Positions 9,528-18,802 of a stretch of DNA of 64,000 bases are shown here, piece by piece. The DNA is from Labrys miyagiensis. Its GTDB lineage: Bacteria > Pseudomonadota > Alphaproteobacteria > Rhizobiales > Labraceae. Position numbers and translations under genes: made by a program. Every line of letters starts with the position of its first letter. Position 1 is the stretch's first letter. The stretch spans positions 62,001-126,000 of the forward strand of contig NZ_BSPC01000069.1 of assembly GCF_030160835.1 (NCBI RefSeq). The letters run 5' to 3'. The notes under the pieces were generated by a model. That model was not told the DNA's origin. It saw only the letters and a program-made list of their open reading frames with translations, and did not search any database.

Positions 9528-10454
9528 ATGACACGGATTGCAATCGGCATCGATATTGGGGGATCCTCGGTAAAGCTGGGTGCCGTCGACGAGCGCGGCT
9601 CGGTGCTGGTGCGCAAGCGCGTCCCGATCACACAGGAGATCGCCTTCCAGGATTTCGTCTCGACGATCGCCGCTGCCGTCGAGGACCTCAAGCCTCAGCT
9701 TCCCGCCTTCTCAGCCATCGGCATCGGCGTGCCTGGCACGCCCGACCCCGTCACCGGCATGCTGCTCGGCCGCTGCCCGGCCATCCCCTCCCTTGTCGAA
9801 GCCTCGCTGCTCGGCCCCTTCAGCCAGCGCTTCGGCGTGCCGGCCATCGTGCGCAACGACGCCATCTGCGCCACCTATGGCGAGATGCGCCATGGTGCGG
9901 GCCGCGGCCTCAACCGCTTCGTGCTGTTCACGCTCGGCACCGGCATCGGCGGCTCGGTGGTGATCGACCGCAAGGTGATCGACGGCCCCAACGGCCTGCC
10001 GCCGCAGCTCGGCTGCATGTCGATGGATCCGGCCAGGACCGATATCGCCGATCCCGTACCCGGCATGCTGGAGAATCTTGCCAGCGCCCGGGCCCTGGTG
10101 AACCGCTATCGCCAGCTCCAGCCCCACAATCCCGCTGCCAATGCCGAGATCGTGGTGGACCGCGCCCGTTCCGGCGAGGCCATGGCGCTGCAGGCGGTCG
10201 ACGAGGTGACGCGTTGGCTCGCTCAGGCCATCGGCATCATGTCGAACATGCTGAACCTCGAGGCGGCGATCATCGGGGGTGGCCTGTCGGCAGCCGGCAG
10301 CTTCCTCACCGACCGCATCGCCAGGCATGTGCGTGACTTCGTGCTGCTCAAGCCCGGCCGGCCACCGGCGATCGTCACTGCCGAACATGGCAACAATGCC
10401 GGGCTGATCGGCGCCGGTACGCTGGCGCTCGACGCCGTTCCCGTAGCCGCCTAG
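9528..10454 (+). CDS. ROK-family sugar kinase
   Basis: 308-residue cytosolic kinase of the ROK family. The N-terminal phosphate-binding motif GIDIGGSSVKLG and the substrate motif VRNDAICA (Asp as catalytic base) are clear, as is LGTGIGGSVVID. The zinc-binding CxCGxxGCxE segment of many ROK proteins is absent; LGCMSMDPARTD lies where it would be. There is no DNA-binding domain, so it is an enzyme rather than a regulator. It likely phosphorylates the imported sugar before the SIS-domain enzyme acts. Confidence 0.85.
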   Translation: MTRIAIGIDIGGSSVKLGAVDERGSVLVRKRVPITQEIAFQDFVSTIAAAVEDLKPQLPAFSAIGIGVPGTPDPVTGMLLGRCPAIPSLVEASLLGPFSQRFGVPAIVRNDAICATYGEMRHGAGRGLNRFVLFTLGTGIGGSVVIDRKVIDGPNGLPPQLGCMSMDPARTDIADPVPGMLENLASARALVNRYRQLQPHNPAANAEIVVDRARSGEAMALQAVDEVTRWLAQAIGIMSNMLNLEAAIIGGGLSAAGSFLTDRIARHVRDFVLLKPGRPPAIVTAEHGNNAGLIGAGTLALDAVPVAA

Positions 10455-10554
10455 AGCAAAGCGCGTTCAGATGAAAGCCGATCCAGAGCTTAACCCGCCG
10501 GCATCAAAAGCATTTTGCGATTCCTGGTGATTCCATCTGAAAGTAAAACGCTCC
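10452..10554. repeat. Family B intergenic palindromic repeat, copy 1
   Basis: About 100 bp. Left end AGAGCAAAGCGCGTTCAGAT and right end ATCTGAAAGTAAAACGCTC are inverted copies of each other; an inner AAAAGCATTTTGCGATTC block is shared with copies at 16706, 17838 and 40089. It starts inside the stop region of the ROK kinase gene. Confidence 0.85.
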
Positions 10555-10599
10555 AAGCATCGCACGAAACTCTATCCAAGAACAAAATCAGGAAACGCC

Positions 10600-11691
10600 A
10601 TGGCCAATGTCTCGCTTCAGAAGGTGGAGAAAAGCTACCAGAACGTCCACGTCGTGCACGGCATCGACCTCGATATCGACGACGGCGAATTCGTGGTGCT
10701 GGTCGGCCCCTCCGGCTGCGGCAAGTCGACCACCCTGCGCATGGTGGCTGGGCTGGAGCGGTTGACGGGCGGGGAGATCCATATCGGAGAGCGGGTCGTC
10801 AACGATGTGCCGCCGCGCGAGCGCGACATCGCCATGGTGTTCCAGAACTACGCCCTCTATCCGCACATGACCGTAGCCGAAAACATGGCCTATGGCCTGC
10901 GCCTCAGGAAGATGGACGAAACGGAGGTCAAGAAGCGTGTCGCCATAGCCGCGGACATGCTGGACCTCAACGCCCTGCTGGAACGCCGCCCGCAAGCTCT
11001 CTCCGGCGGCCAGCGTCAACGCGTCGCCATGGGGCGGGCCATGGTGCGCGAACCCAAGGTCTTCCTGTTCGACGAACCGCTCTCCAATCTCGACGCCAAG
11101 CTGCGTGTGAAGATGCGGGCCGAGATCAAGAAGCTGCACCAGATGGTGCGCACCACCACCATCTATGTCACCCATGACCAGGTCGAGGCGATGACCCTGG
11201 CCGACCGGGTGGTGGTGATGAACAAGGGCCGTATCGAGCAGGTCGGCCCGCCGCAGCTGCTCTATCATGAGCCCACCAGCAAATTCGTAGCCGGCTTCAT
11301 CGGCAGTCCCGGCATGAACTTCATTCCCTGCACGCTTGAGACCAGCGGCCCAGGCCTCGCCGTCGTGCTCACCGACGGCACGCGCCTGCCCGTCCCGGCC
11401 GAGCGCCAGGCCCGCTACGCCGCCCATGCCGGCCGCCAGCTGGAACTCGGCCTCAGACCCGAGCATCTCACCGAGCATCGCGGCCGTGCCGATGCGGCGG
11501 ATGTGAAGATGCAGGTGGTGGTGGTGGAGCCGATGGGCATGGAAACGCTGCTGCACGGCAATGTCGCCGGAACCGAGGCAACAGCCCGCATCGACCCGGC
11601 CGCCGCGCCCAATCCGGGCGAGGTCGCCACGCTGTCGGCCAGCATGGCGCATATGCACCTGCTCGATCCCGAGAGCGGGAAGGTGCTGTAA
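10600..11691 (+). CDS. Carbohydrate ABC transporter ATP-binding protein, UgpC/MsmK type
   Basis: 363-residue ATPase. Walker [10 protein letters not shown] near residue 38, Q-loop [11 protein letters not shown], signature [15 protein letters not shown] and Walker [16 protein letters not shown] are all intact; the C-terminal TOBE/MalK-like regulatory domain runs from about residue 240 to the end. It is separated from the ROK kinase by a family B repeat but faces the same way and completes the importer whose other parts are on the opposite strand. Confidence 0.94.
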   Translation: MANVSLQKVEKSYQNVHVVHGIDLDIDDGEFVVLVGPSGCGKSTTLRMVAGLERLTGGEIHIGERVVNDVPPRERDIAMVFQNYALYPHMTVAENMAYGLRLRKMDETEVKKRVAIAADMLDLNALLERRPQALSGGQRQRVAMGRAMVREPKVFLFDEPLSNLDAKLRVKMRAEIKKLHQMVRTTTIYVTHDQVEAMTLADRVVVMNKGRIEQVGPPQLLYHEPTSKFVAGFIGSPGMNFIPCTLETSGPGLAVVLTDGTRLPVPAERQARYAAHAGRQLELGLRPEHLTEHRGRADAADVKMQVVVVEPMGMETLLHGNVAGTEATARIDPAAAPNPGEVATLSASMAHMHLLDPESGKVL

Positions 11692-11880
11692 CTGGGAGCG
11701 CGGACATCTTGTCCGCTCTTGAAACGAAACGAACACAAGCGGTGGCGGAGCGCGTATTCAAGGCCCGCCCCAAGACAGTCGCACGCTTCAACCAAGGCTG
11801 CTCCCCATTCTAAGTCGGTATCGTATCAAGAGCGGACATCGCGACATGCTTGCATGTCGCTGAGATGTCCGCGCTCCCAG
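11692..11880. repeat. Two-arm hairpin repeat, family A copy 2
   Basis: Left arm 11692-11721 (CTGGGAGCGCGGACATC...) pairs with right arm 11827-11880. The right arm carries an additional nested hairpin of about 23 bases (GCGACATGCTTGCATGTCGC), the same insert found in the copy at 31521. Roughly 105 unpaired bases separate the arms. Confidence 0.8.
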
Positions 11881-11937
11881 CGTGACATCGCGCGTGGCAT
11901 GGAGTAGAGGCTCGCCTCCACTTCGCGAAGTCACCGA

Positions 11938-12681
11938 ATGCCGCGCTACAAGATCCTGATCGAATATGACGGCACGCCCTATGTCGGCTGGCAGCACCAG
12001 GCCAATGGCCGCTCGGTGCAGCAGGCGATCGAGGAGGCGATCCTTGCCTTTTCGGGCGAGACGCTGCGCATCCAGGGCGCCGGGCGCACGGACGCCGGCG
12101 TGCATGCCACCGGCCAGGTCGCCTCGGTGATGCTGGCCAAGGATTGGCGCACCGACCGGGTGCGCGACGCCCTCAACGCCCATCTCACTTTGCAGGACGA
12201 CTACGTCACCATTCTCGGCGTCGAAAAGATGCCGGATGCGTTCGACGCGCGCTTCTCCGCCAAGGGCCGGCGCTACCTCTACCGCCTGATCGACCGCCGG
12301 CCACCTCTCGCTTTGGAACGCCATCGCGCCTGGCATATCCGCAAATCCCTCGACGCCGAGGCGATGCACCATGCCGCGCAGGGCCTGATCGGCCACCATG
12401 ACTTCACCACCTTCCGTTCGGCCGACTGCCAGGCCCAGAGCGCGATGAAGACGCTCGACCGGCTCGACGTCATGCGGGTGGGCGAGGAGATCCACGTCGT
12501 CGCCGCAGCGCGCTCCTTCCTGCACAATCAGGTGCGCTCGATGGTGGGTTCGCTCCGCCGCGTCGGCGCCGGCGACTGGAGCCGGGCCGATCTTGTCGCC
12601 GTGCTCGAAGCTCGCGACCGCACCCGCTGCGCGGCGCTCGCGCCACCGCACGGGCTCTATCTGACTGATGTGGCCTACTGA
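11938..12681 (+). CDS. truA: tRNA pseudouridine synthase A
   Basis: Makes pseudouridine at positions 38-40 of the tRNA anticodon arm. 247 residues, the family's normal length, beginning [13 protein letters not shown]. The catalytic Asp lies in [16 protein letters not shown] near residue 52. The C-terminal [11 protein letters not shown] motif is also present. The start ATG follows directly on a region filled by a family A repeat. Confidence 0.96.
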   Translation: MPRYKILIEYDGTPYVGWQHQANGRSVQQAIEEAILAFSGETLRIQGAGRTDAGVHATGQVASVMLAKDWRTDRVRDALNAHLTLQDDYVTILGVEKMPDAFDARFSAKGRRYLYRLIDRRPPLALERHRAWHIRKSLDAEAMHHAAQGLIGHHDFTTFRSADCQAQSAMKTLDRLDVMRVGEEIHVVAAARSFLHNQVRSMVGSLRRVGAGDWSRADLVAVLEARDRTRCAALAPPHGLYLTDVAY

Positions 12682-12698
12682 CGAAGGGTTTTTGACCC

Positions 12699-12799
12699 TA
12701 GAGTAAAGCGCGTTTAAGCGCCAACGCTGCTTTGCTCCAACTCTTTGTTTCGACGCGTCTTTGCGATTCTTGCCGATGCCGTCAAATCGCAAAACGCTT
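12699..12799. repeat. Family B intergenic repeat, copy 2 (second subtype)
   Basis: About 100 bp; left part AGAGTAAAGCGCGTTTAAGCG, centre AACTCTTTGTTTCGACGCG, right part CGCAAAACGCTTC. This subtype matches copies at 40213/40435 and 44740. Its right end runs up to the stop codon of the next, minus-strand gene. Confidence 0.85.
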
Positions 12800-13338
12800 C
12801 AATGGGTCACTTGCTGCCCAGGGTCCGGGCCCTTCGGTAGCGCCGGCGTCGCAGGGGGGTGCTTCCTGTCGGCGAGGGTGGAGAGACTGGTCGTGATCAG
12901 GCCAAGGATGACGGCCAGAAACAGCGCTGCGACGGTGCGCGCTCCTCCGGTCATGCCCGGAAAGGCGGCATCGAAGGCCGTTGCCCGCTGAAGCATCGTC
13001 CATGCAAAGAACGCAGCCGGTGCGATGAGCGTGCGGATCCAGTCATAGCGATCCCAGCTTCCTCCAAGTAGGCGCGGTATCGCGTAAAGGATGACGGATA
13101 GAGCAATCAGCCCCCAAAAAGCCGCCCTGAGCGTCGGGACGTCCGCGGGCACCACGGTATTCGTCGTATCGGTCAGCGTTGCTATGATGAGGGCATGCAA
13201 GCTGAGAACTTCCGATGGCACCAGCGCCGCGAGTGCATCGACATATGTTCCCAAACCAGGGTTCGAAGTGGTTGTACTTTCACCGGGGGGAGCATTTTCT
13301 CGGACGTTCGTCAGCTGTGCATAGACCAACGTACTCAT
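12799..13338 (-). CDS. Hypothetical membrane protein
   Basis: 179 residues from the ATG at 13338, which is preceded by GGGAGGGG. About four hydrophobic segments are visible (roughly residues 45-65, 75-95, 105-125 and 135-160), with a charged, Pro-rich C-terminus (DRKHPPATPALPKGPDPG). I do not recognise a family. It sits alone between the truA/repeat block and the GlxA-type regulator. Confidence 0.65.
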   Translation of the reverse strand: MSTLVYAQLTNVRENAPPGESTTTSNPGLGTYVDALAALVPSEVLSLHALIIATLTDTTNTVVPADVPTLRAAFWGLIALSVILYAIPRLLGGSWDRYDWIRTLIAPAAFFAWTMLQRATAFDAAFPGMTGGARTVAALFLAVILGLITTSLSTLADRKHPPATPALPKGPDPGQQVTH

Positions 13339-13437
13339 AATTGCCCCTCCCACGCGCGAAAGCCGTGTCGCCAATATGAATGTCCGTCCAATACTTGAAG
13401 CCCTGCAGTCGTGACGCCGACGTGAAGCACGGGAGCC

Positions 13438-14439
13438 TCACATCGCGTTCCCAGCCTCGCGCATCCGGCTTGGCGGGGTGTCGTGCAGTCGGCGCCAGGC
13501 GCGGCGAAACTGGCGGGCGGAGGAGAAGCCGGCGCGTTCGGCAACGCTTTCCATGTCGAGGCGCGAGCCCGCCATGATGTCGCCGGCCAGCGTGATACGG
13601 GCGCGGTTGACGTAATCGGTGATGCTCATCGACGCGTGCTCGTTGAACAAGCGAGACAGATGACGGGGGCTGGCGGCGGCGATATCGGCGAGGTCTTCCA
13701 GCGTCCAGGCTCGCCTGGGATCAGCCACCACGGCGTCCTGGGCCCGATGCACCGCCGGATGGATGTGGTTGCGCCCTTCGAGCCAGGGCGAGAGCTGCGG
13801 ATCCGCGCCTCCGCGCCGGAGATAGACCACAAGCTGGCGAGCGATGGCGACGGCGCAGGCCGGGCTCGTCTTCCGCGCCACCAGATGCAGCATCAGATCG
13901 ACGCCCGCCGTCACCCCGGCACTGGAAAGCCGCTGGCCGCTCTCGACGAAGAGGCGGTTTTCCAGCACACGCGCCTTCGGTGCGAGGCTTCGCATGAGCT
14001 CGACATAGGAAAAATGCGTGGTGCACTCATGCCCGTCGAGCAGGCCGGCGCGAGCGGCCAGCAGCGCGCCGGCACAGATCGAGACGAGTTGGACCGTGGG
14101 CGTCACTGTCCGCGCCAGCCAGTCGCAGATCAGCGCTTCGTTGCGTGCATCGGCGACGGCATCCTTATCGCCGGCGCGCAGCGGCTCGGTCGTGCTGCCG
14201 GAAATAACCACGAGCGCCTCGGTCGGCAGGGTCTGCGGCAGAGGCTCGAGGCCCGTGAGGTCGAGGCCGATCGAACTCGCCACGCGCGGTGTCGGGCTGA
14301 CATAGCGGATGTCGAAGCGAAGATGGTCCTGCTCGCGGTTGGCGAGCCGGAGCACCTCCATCGGCCCGGCGACGTCGAGCACCAAGGTGCGCGGCGGCAG
14401 CACCATGAACACGGGAATGACCTGCCGCGCGTCCGTCAT
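13438..14439 (-). CDS. GlxA-family transcriptional regulator (DJ-1/PfpI + AraC)
   Basis: 333 residues. Residues about 10-180 form a DJ-1/PfpI-like glutamine-amidotransferase fold with the elbow SICAGALLAARAGLLDG; the C-terminal 100 residues are an AraC-type double helix-turn-helix (LADIAAASPRHLSRLFNEHA and SVAERAGFSSARQFRRAWRR). The gene follows the isochorismatase-like gene by two bases on the same strand, so it likely controls, or responds to the substrate of, that hydrolase. Confidence 0.9.
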   Translation of the reverse strand: MTDARQVIPVFMVLPPRTLVLDVAGPMEVLRLANREQDHLRFDIRYVSPTPRVASSIGLDLTGLEPLPQTLPTEALVVISGSTTEPLRAGDKDAVADARNEALICDWLARTVTPTVQLVSICAGALLAARAGLLDGHECTTHFSYVELMRSLAPKARVLENRLFVESGQRLSSAGVTAGVDLMLHLVARKTSPACAVAIARQLVVYLRRGGADPQLSPWLEGRNHIHPAVHRAQDAVVADPRRAWTLEDLADIAAASPRHLSRLFNEHASMSITDYVNRARITLAGDIMAGSRLDMESVAERAGFSSARQFRRAWRRLHDTPPSRMREAGNAM

Positions 14440-14441
14440 GT

Positions 14442-15008
14442 TCAGGCGGCCTTGCGCTCGGGGCGGCCGGCAAGCGCCTCGGCCACCGTGGCGATGCGCG
14501 CGAACCGGCCTGAGAGCACGGCCTCGGTGCGGGCCTTGAGTTCCGCCGGGCTCCAGCGCCGGCCGGCTGCATCGACGATCTCATGGGTCAGCGTCGCCGC
14601 ACTGACGAAATCGACCTCATAGCCGACATCGGAGGCATGGCGCGTGGTGGTCTCGCAGCATTGCTCGGTACGGATGCCGGAAACGATCAGGCGGCGGATG
14701 CCATGGCTGGTGAGCCAGACATCGAGGCCGCTGCCGACCAGCGCGCTGTGCCGGTGCTTGTGGAAGACCACATCAGGCGCGATCGAGATCGCCGCGATCG
14801 TGCGGACAAAGCCGGAGTCCTCGGAGAAAGCGGCATCGCCGTCGACATGGAAGATCTGCACCACCGGGATGCCCTGCGCCTTGGCGCCGTCGATCAACGC
14901 CTGCTGCTCGCGAGCGAAGGCGGGCAGGTCCTCCTCACGCCAGACCGGCAACTGGCGGAAGGATTCCTGGACGTCGATGACGAGAAGCGCGGTATCGGAT
15001 GCGGACAT
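14442..15008 (-). CDS. Isochorismatase-like cysteine hydrolase
   Basis: 188-residue cytosolic hydrolase. The catalytic triad is visible: Asp in LLVIDVQESF near the N-terminus, Lys in VFHKHRHSAL, and Cys in GIRTEQCCETT. The ATG at 15008 has GGAGGC six bases upstream and removes a meaningless 25-residue leader. The family includes nicotinamidases and ureido/amide hydrolases; the substrate cannot be told. Probable two-gene operon with the GlxA-type regulator. Confidence 0.88.
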   Translation of the reverse strand: MSASDTALLVIDVQESFRQLPVWREEDLPAFAREQQALIDGAKAQGIPVVQIFHVDGDAAFSEDSGFVRTIAAISIAPDVVFHKHRHSALVGSGLDVWLTSHGIRRLIVSGIRTEQCCETTTRHASDVGYEVDFVSAATLTHEIVDAAGRRWSPAELKARTEAVLSGRFARIATVAEALAGRPERKAA

Positions 15009-15103
15009 TTGATGCCTCCATGGTTGGGATGATGGAAGCATTTTAGCGCTGCAGATCAAGTGCGAAAGACAGCCACGGGACAAAGAGCGGACAGATTACG
15101 CCA

Positions 15104-16648
15104 TTACGTGCCGCGCAGTTGGCGAAGTGGGTTTTCAGTCGCTCCCAATATCCAGGCGAGCCCACAGTAAAGTCCAAACCCAGCCCCACAGAGGGCTCCC
15201 AAGAGCCCAATGCGAAGCAAGCTCGACTTACCGGCGCCCATCCAGGGCTCGACCCAGTCTCTCAAGACCCAAAGCGCGACCGTCATGAGCACCGCCGCGA
15301 GAACCAGCCTCGGCAATCGCCGCAACGCCATGGCGTCAACATGCAGCAGCCCGCTCCGCCAGGCCGCAAGGGCGAGCAGGATCAGGTTGATCCAGCCGGA
15401 GGCCGCGGCGGCGGCGGCGATACCGGTCTGGCGCCAGAGCGGAAAGAGGGTGACCGAGAGCGCCACGTCGGCGGCCATGCCGATCAGGGCGACGATGAAG
15501 GGCAAGCGCATCTGCGTGCGGGCGAAGAACAAAGGCTGCAGCACCTTGGCGCCGGCAAAGGCGGGCAGGCCGGCGGCGAAACCGGCCAAGGCGAGAGCCG
15601 TCGCAGCGCCGTCTGTGGCGTTGAAGGCGCCGCGCTCGAACAGGACGGAGACGATCGGCCCGGCGAGCACCATCAGTGCAAGACCCGCGGGCAGGCTGAG
15701 GAAGGCGGCGAACTCGGCGGCGCGGCTGAACACCGTGCGCTCGGCCTCGATATTGCCTTGCGCGCTGGCTCTCGCGAGTTCCGGCAGCAGGGCATTGCCG
15801 AGCGCCACTGCCACGATGCCGAGCGGAAGCTGATAGACGCGGTCGGCGTAATAGAGCCAGGTCACCGCGCCGGGGTCGGGCGAGGCCACGACCAGGCCGA
15901 CGAAGGCGTTGACCTGGGTGACGCCGGCCGCCACCACGCCGGGCAGCGCCAGCAGGAAGAAGCGGCGTACCGCGCCGTTCCAGCGCGGCCGCACCAGGCG
16001 CAGCGACAGGCCCGACTGCCACAGCACTGAGAATACGAGGGCGCCCTGGGCAATACCGCCGAAAAAGATCGTCCAGGCCAGCATACGGGCGAGGGTCTCC
16101 TCGTCCCGCCAACCCATCAGCGGCGCGGCCAGGAGACCGGCAATGGTGACGACATTGACCAGTGCCGGCGCATAGGCCGAAGCCGTGAAGCGGCCGTTCA
16201 CATTGAGCATGGCGGAGGCCACCACCATCAGCGCCGTGGTCAGGCAGTAGGTGAAGGTGATGCGCGAGAGCGAGACGGCGAGGTCCACCCGCCCGCCGCT
16301 CTCGGTGAAACCCGGTGCGATCACGCGGATGAGCAGCGGCATCGCCAGCAGCGCCAGAGCCGAAACGATGAAGAAGATCAGCGCGACCTGCGTGAACACC
16401 TGGTCGGAAAAGGCCTGGCCCTCGCCCCGCTTCTCGGCCTCCGTATGCAGCGGCACGAAGGCGGTGTTGACGGCGCCTTCCGCGAACAGGCGGCGCATCA
16501 GGCTCGGCAGGCGGAAGGCGACGACGAAGGCGTCAGCCGCCGGCCCGGCGCCGAGCGCGGCCGCCACCATGGTGTCCCTGACAAAACCGAGGATGCGCGA
16601 GAACAATGTCGCGAAGCCGACAGACGCGGCATTGCGCAAAAAAGCCAT
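15104..16648 (-). CDS. murJ: Lipid II flippase
   Basis: 514-residue MOP-superfamily membrane protein with about 14 helices that moves lipid II across the inner membrane for peptidoglycan synthesis. Conserved starts and motifs include RNAASVGFATLFSRILGFVRD and the loop FRLPSLMRRLFAEGA, both typical of MurJ/MviN. Length matches the family. It is monocistronic; a family B repeat lies upstream of it, shared with the divergent kinase. Confidence 0.95.
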   Translation of the reverse strand: MAFLRNAASVGFATLFSRILGFVRDTMVAAALGAGPAADAFVVAFRLPSLMRRLFAEGAVNTAFVPLHTEAEKRGEGQAFSDQVFTQVALIFFIVSALALLAMPLLIRVIAPGFTESGGRVDLAVSLSRITFTYCLTTALMVVASAMLNVNGRFTASAYAPALVNVVTIAGLLAAPLMGWRDEETLARMLAWTIFFGGIAQGALVFSVLWQSGLSLRLVRPRWNGAVRRFFLLALPGVVAAGVTQVNAFVGLVVASPDPGAVTWLYYADRVYQLPLGIVAVALGNALLPELARASAQGNIEAERTVFSRAAEFAAFLSLPAGLALMVLAGPIVSVLFERGAFNATDGAATALALAGFAAGLPAFAGAKVLQPLFFARTQMRLPFIVALIGMAADVALSVTLFPLWRQTGIAAAAAASGWINLILLALAAWRSGLLHVDAMALRRLPRLVLAAVLMTVALWVLRDWVEPWMGAGKSSLLRIGLLGALCGAGFGLYCGLAWILGATENPLRQLRGT

Positions 16649-16705
16649 TAAAGGGCCACGCCTTCCTTGTCGCAGCGCAACATATCGCTATAGTCCGCGC
16701 GCCCA

Positions 16706-16806
16706 AAAGCAAAATGCGGTCAAGTCGAAACGCCCTTTCGGTTTAGCTGCCTGAAAGCACGAGCATTTTGCGATCCCTGGTGATTCCGTCCAGGAGTAAA
16801 ACGCTC
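16706..16806. repeat. Family B intergenic repeat, copy 3
   Basis: About 100 bp between murJ and the divergent PfkB kinase: left AAAAGCAAAATGCGGTCAAG, inner AGCATTTTGCGATCCCTGG, right AGGAGTAAAACGCT. It occupies most of the divergent intergenic space, so any promoters must overlap it. Confidence 0.8.
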
Positions 16807-16823
16807 GCAAACAGAGATACTGC

Positions 16824-17840
16824 ATGCCCATACCCCATTCCGGCGCGAAGCCCCGTTTCGACGTCCTCACCATCGGCAACGCCATCGTCGATGTCTTTGC
16901 CCACACGGAAGACGACTTCCTGGTCCGCGAAGGCCTCGCCAAGGGCGCCATGATTCTCACCAGCGAGGAACGTGCCGAGCACCTTTACGCTGCAATGGGC
17001 CAGAGCGTCGAGATATCCGGAGGCTCGGCCGCCAACACCGCGGTGGGCGTTGCCTCGCTCGGCGGCAAGACCGCCTATTTCGGCAAGGTGAAGGAAGATG
17101 AGGCCGGCCGCGTCTTCACGCACGACCTGCGCGCGCAGGGCACCTATTTCGAAACCGCACCACTGAAGGAAGGCCCCTCCACCGCCAAGAGCTTCATCCT
17201 GGTCACGCCCGACGGCGAGCGCACCATGAACACCTATCTCGGCGCCTGCCATCTGCTCGGCCCCGCCGACATGGACGAGAAGGTGGTGCGCGAGGCGGCC
17301 ATCACTTATATGGAGGGTTATCTGTGGGATCCGCAGGACGCCAAGGACGCCTTCCTGAAAGCCGCCAAGATTGCCCATGAAGCCGGGCGGCGCGTGGCGA
17401 TCACCCTGTCGGATTCTTTCTGCGTCGACCGCTTCCGCGACGAGTTCCTGCACCTGATGCGCTCGGGCGTGGTGGACACGATCTTCGCCAACACGCAGGA
17501 GATCAAGTCGCTCTACCAGACCTCCGATTTCGAGACCGCCTTGCAGCTCGTTGAGAAGGATTGCCGCCTCGCCGTGGTCACGCGCTCGGAGGAAGGCGCG
17601 CTGGCGATCGAGAGTGGCACCCGTGTCTCCGTGCCGGCCTATCCCATCGACAGGCTGGTCGACACCACCGGCGCCGGCGACCTCTTCGCCTCCGGCTTCC
17701 TGTTCGGCCTCGCCCGCAATCTCGGCCACCTCGCCTCGCTCAAGCTCGGCGCCCTGGCCGCCGCGGAAGTGATCCAGCATGTCGGCGCCCGCCCGGAGGC
17801 CAATCTGCGCGCCATGGCCCAGGGGAACGGGCTGCTTTAA
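16824..17840 (+). CDS. PfkB-family kinase, adenosine kinase type
   Basis: 338-residue cytosolic carbohydrate/nucleoside kinase. The N-terminal ISGGSAANTAVGVASLGG (first PfkB signature) and the C-terminal LVDTTGAGDLFASGFLFG (anion hole and catalytic Asp) are clear. The overall sequence resembles the alphaproteobacterial adenosine kinase group, which turns adenosine into AMP. A ribokinase-like alternative cannot be excluded without comparison. Confidence 0.88.
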   Translation: MPIPHSGAKPRFDVLTIGNAIVDVFAHTEDDFLVREGLAKGAMILTSEERAEHLYAAMGQSVEISGGSAANTAVGVASLGGKTAYFGKVKEDEAGRVFTHDLRAQGTYFETAPLKEGPSTAKSFILVTPDGERTMNTYLGACHLLGPADMDEKVVREAAITYMEGYLWDPQDAKDAFLKAAKIAHEAGRRVAITLSDSFCVDRFRDEFLHLMRSGVVDTIFANTQEIKSLYQTSDFETALQLVEKDCRLAVVTRSEEGALAIESGTRVSVPAYPIDRLVDTTGAGDLFASGFLFGLARNLGHLASLKLGALAAAEVIQHVGARPEANLRAMAQGNGLL

Positions 17841-17938
17841 AGCAAAATGCGTTCAGATAAGGCGGATTTCGAAATTGACTTGCTGACCAAAAGCATTTTG
17901 CGATTCTTGGCAATTCGATCTGAAAGCAAGACGCTCTG
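17838..17938. repeat. Family B intergenic repeat, copy 4
   Basis: About 100 bp: left AAAGCAAAATGCGTTCAGAT, inner AAAAGCATTTTGCGATTC, right ATCTGAAAGCAAGACGCTCT. It begins at the stop codon of the PfkB gene and ends 11 bases before the convergent gene, so it may act as a bidirectional terminator. Confidence 0.85.
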
Positions 17939-17948
17939 ACTTCCAAGG

Positions 17949-18521
17949 TCAGTGCCTCGCGAGCAGGCGGCGGGCCGCGATCGAGAGGCATTCCTCGAAG
18001 GCTCCGAGATCGGTGAACATCGCTTCAGCCGCCACCTCCCGGGTGACGAAGGCGCCGCCCCGCGCCTCGATGCCGCCATCGAGCATCAGGTTCTCGATCA
18101 TCTCGAAATCCTCGACGGCGAGGCCGTCGGGCCCGCGTGGCCGCCCCTGCGCGTCGGGATGGACTGCGCCACCGTAATAGGCCTTGAGCCGCTCGAAATG
18201 ATCCCTGGCGACATTCGAAAAACCATAGGCCGGGCAGTTGCGGGCGCACATGAAGCCAAGCTCGTAGACCGTGCCGACATCGGCGGCGATGCCGCGGAAA
18301 GGCGTGAGATTGGCGATGATCATCTCCGCGCTCAGCATCAGCTTCTCATTCACGGCGCTGATGGCAAGGCCGTGGCCACGCTTGGTCTCATAGGCCGGGA
18401 TCTCGAGATCGCCGGGCGAGACCGGCGTGAAGCCATAGCGCTGGGCCAGGGCGATCTTGGCGTCGAGCACCTCCCGCGCGTTGGGCAGGAAGACCTCCGG
18501 GCCGGCGAGATAGACTTTCAT
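17949..18521 (-). CDS. Nucleoside 2-deoxyribosyltransferase
   Basis: 190 residues starting MKVYLAGPEVFLPNA at 18521, with AGGCAGGATC before it. The fold's hallmark VYLAGP strand, the ALSAVNEKLMLSAEMIIANLT region (here AISAVNEKLMLSAEM) and the DVGTVYELGFMCA segment with the nucleophilic Glu are present. The enzyme exchanges bases on deoxyribonucleosides in salvage. It is convergent with the adenosine kinase-type gene, another nucleoside enzyme. Confidence 0.9.
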   Translation of the reverse strand: MKVYLAGPEVFLPNAREVLDAKIALAQRYGFTPVSPGDLEIPAYETKRGHGLAISAVNEKLMLSAEMIIANLTPFRGIAADVGTVYELGFMCARNCPAYGFSNVARDHFERLKAYYGGAVHPDAQGRPRGPDGLAVEDFEMIENLMLDGGIEARGGAFVTREVAAEAMFTDLGAFEECLSIAARRLLARH

Positions 18522-18802
18522 GATCCTGCCTCTGCGCTGTCGTGGAGCGAAACGAACTTCGTCGTTGCAAGGCCGACGGTTCCTGTCAATCGGATCGGGA
18601 ACGAATAGCGTCCATAGTTCGGCGGCAGCCGTAACATTCCTGCGCCAAGGCGGCCTACAAGAAAGGCATGAACGCTGACGGACACTCGATCGCCGGGGTC
18701 CTGCCCTGCGGTTCGGTCTCGCCCGCATCATTGCCGGCGTCGTCGCGAAGCTTCTTCCCAGCCTTGCCAGCGCCGTCCGCCAGCTATGAAAGGAGTGAAA
18801 CC

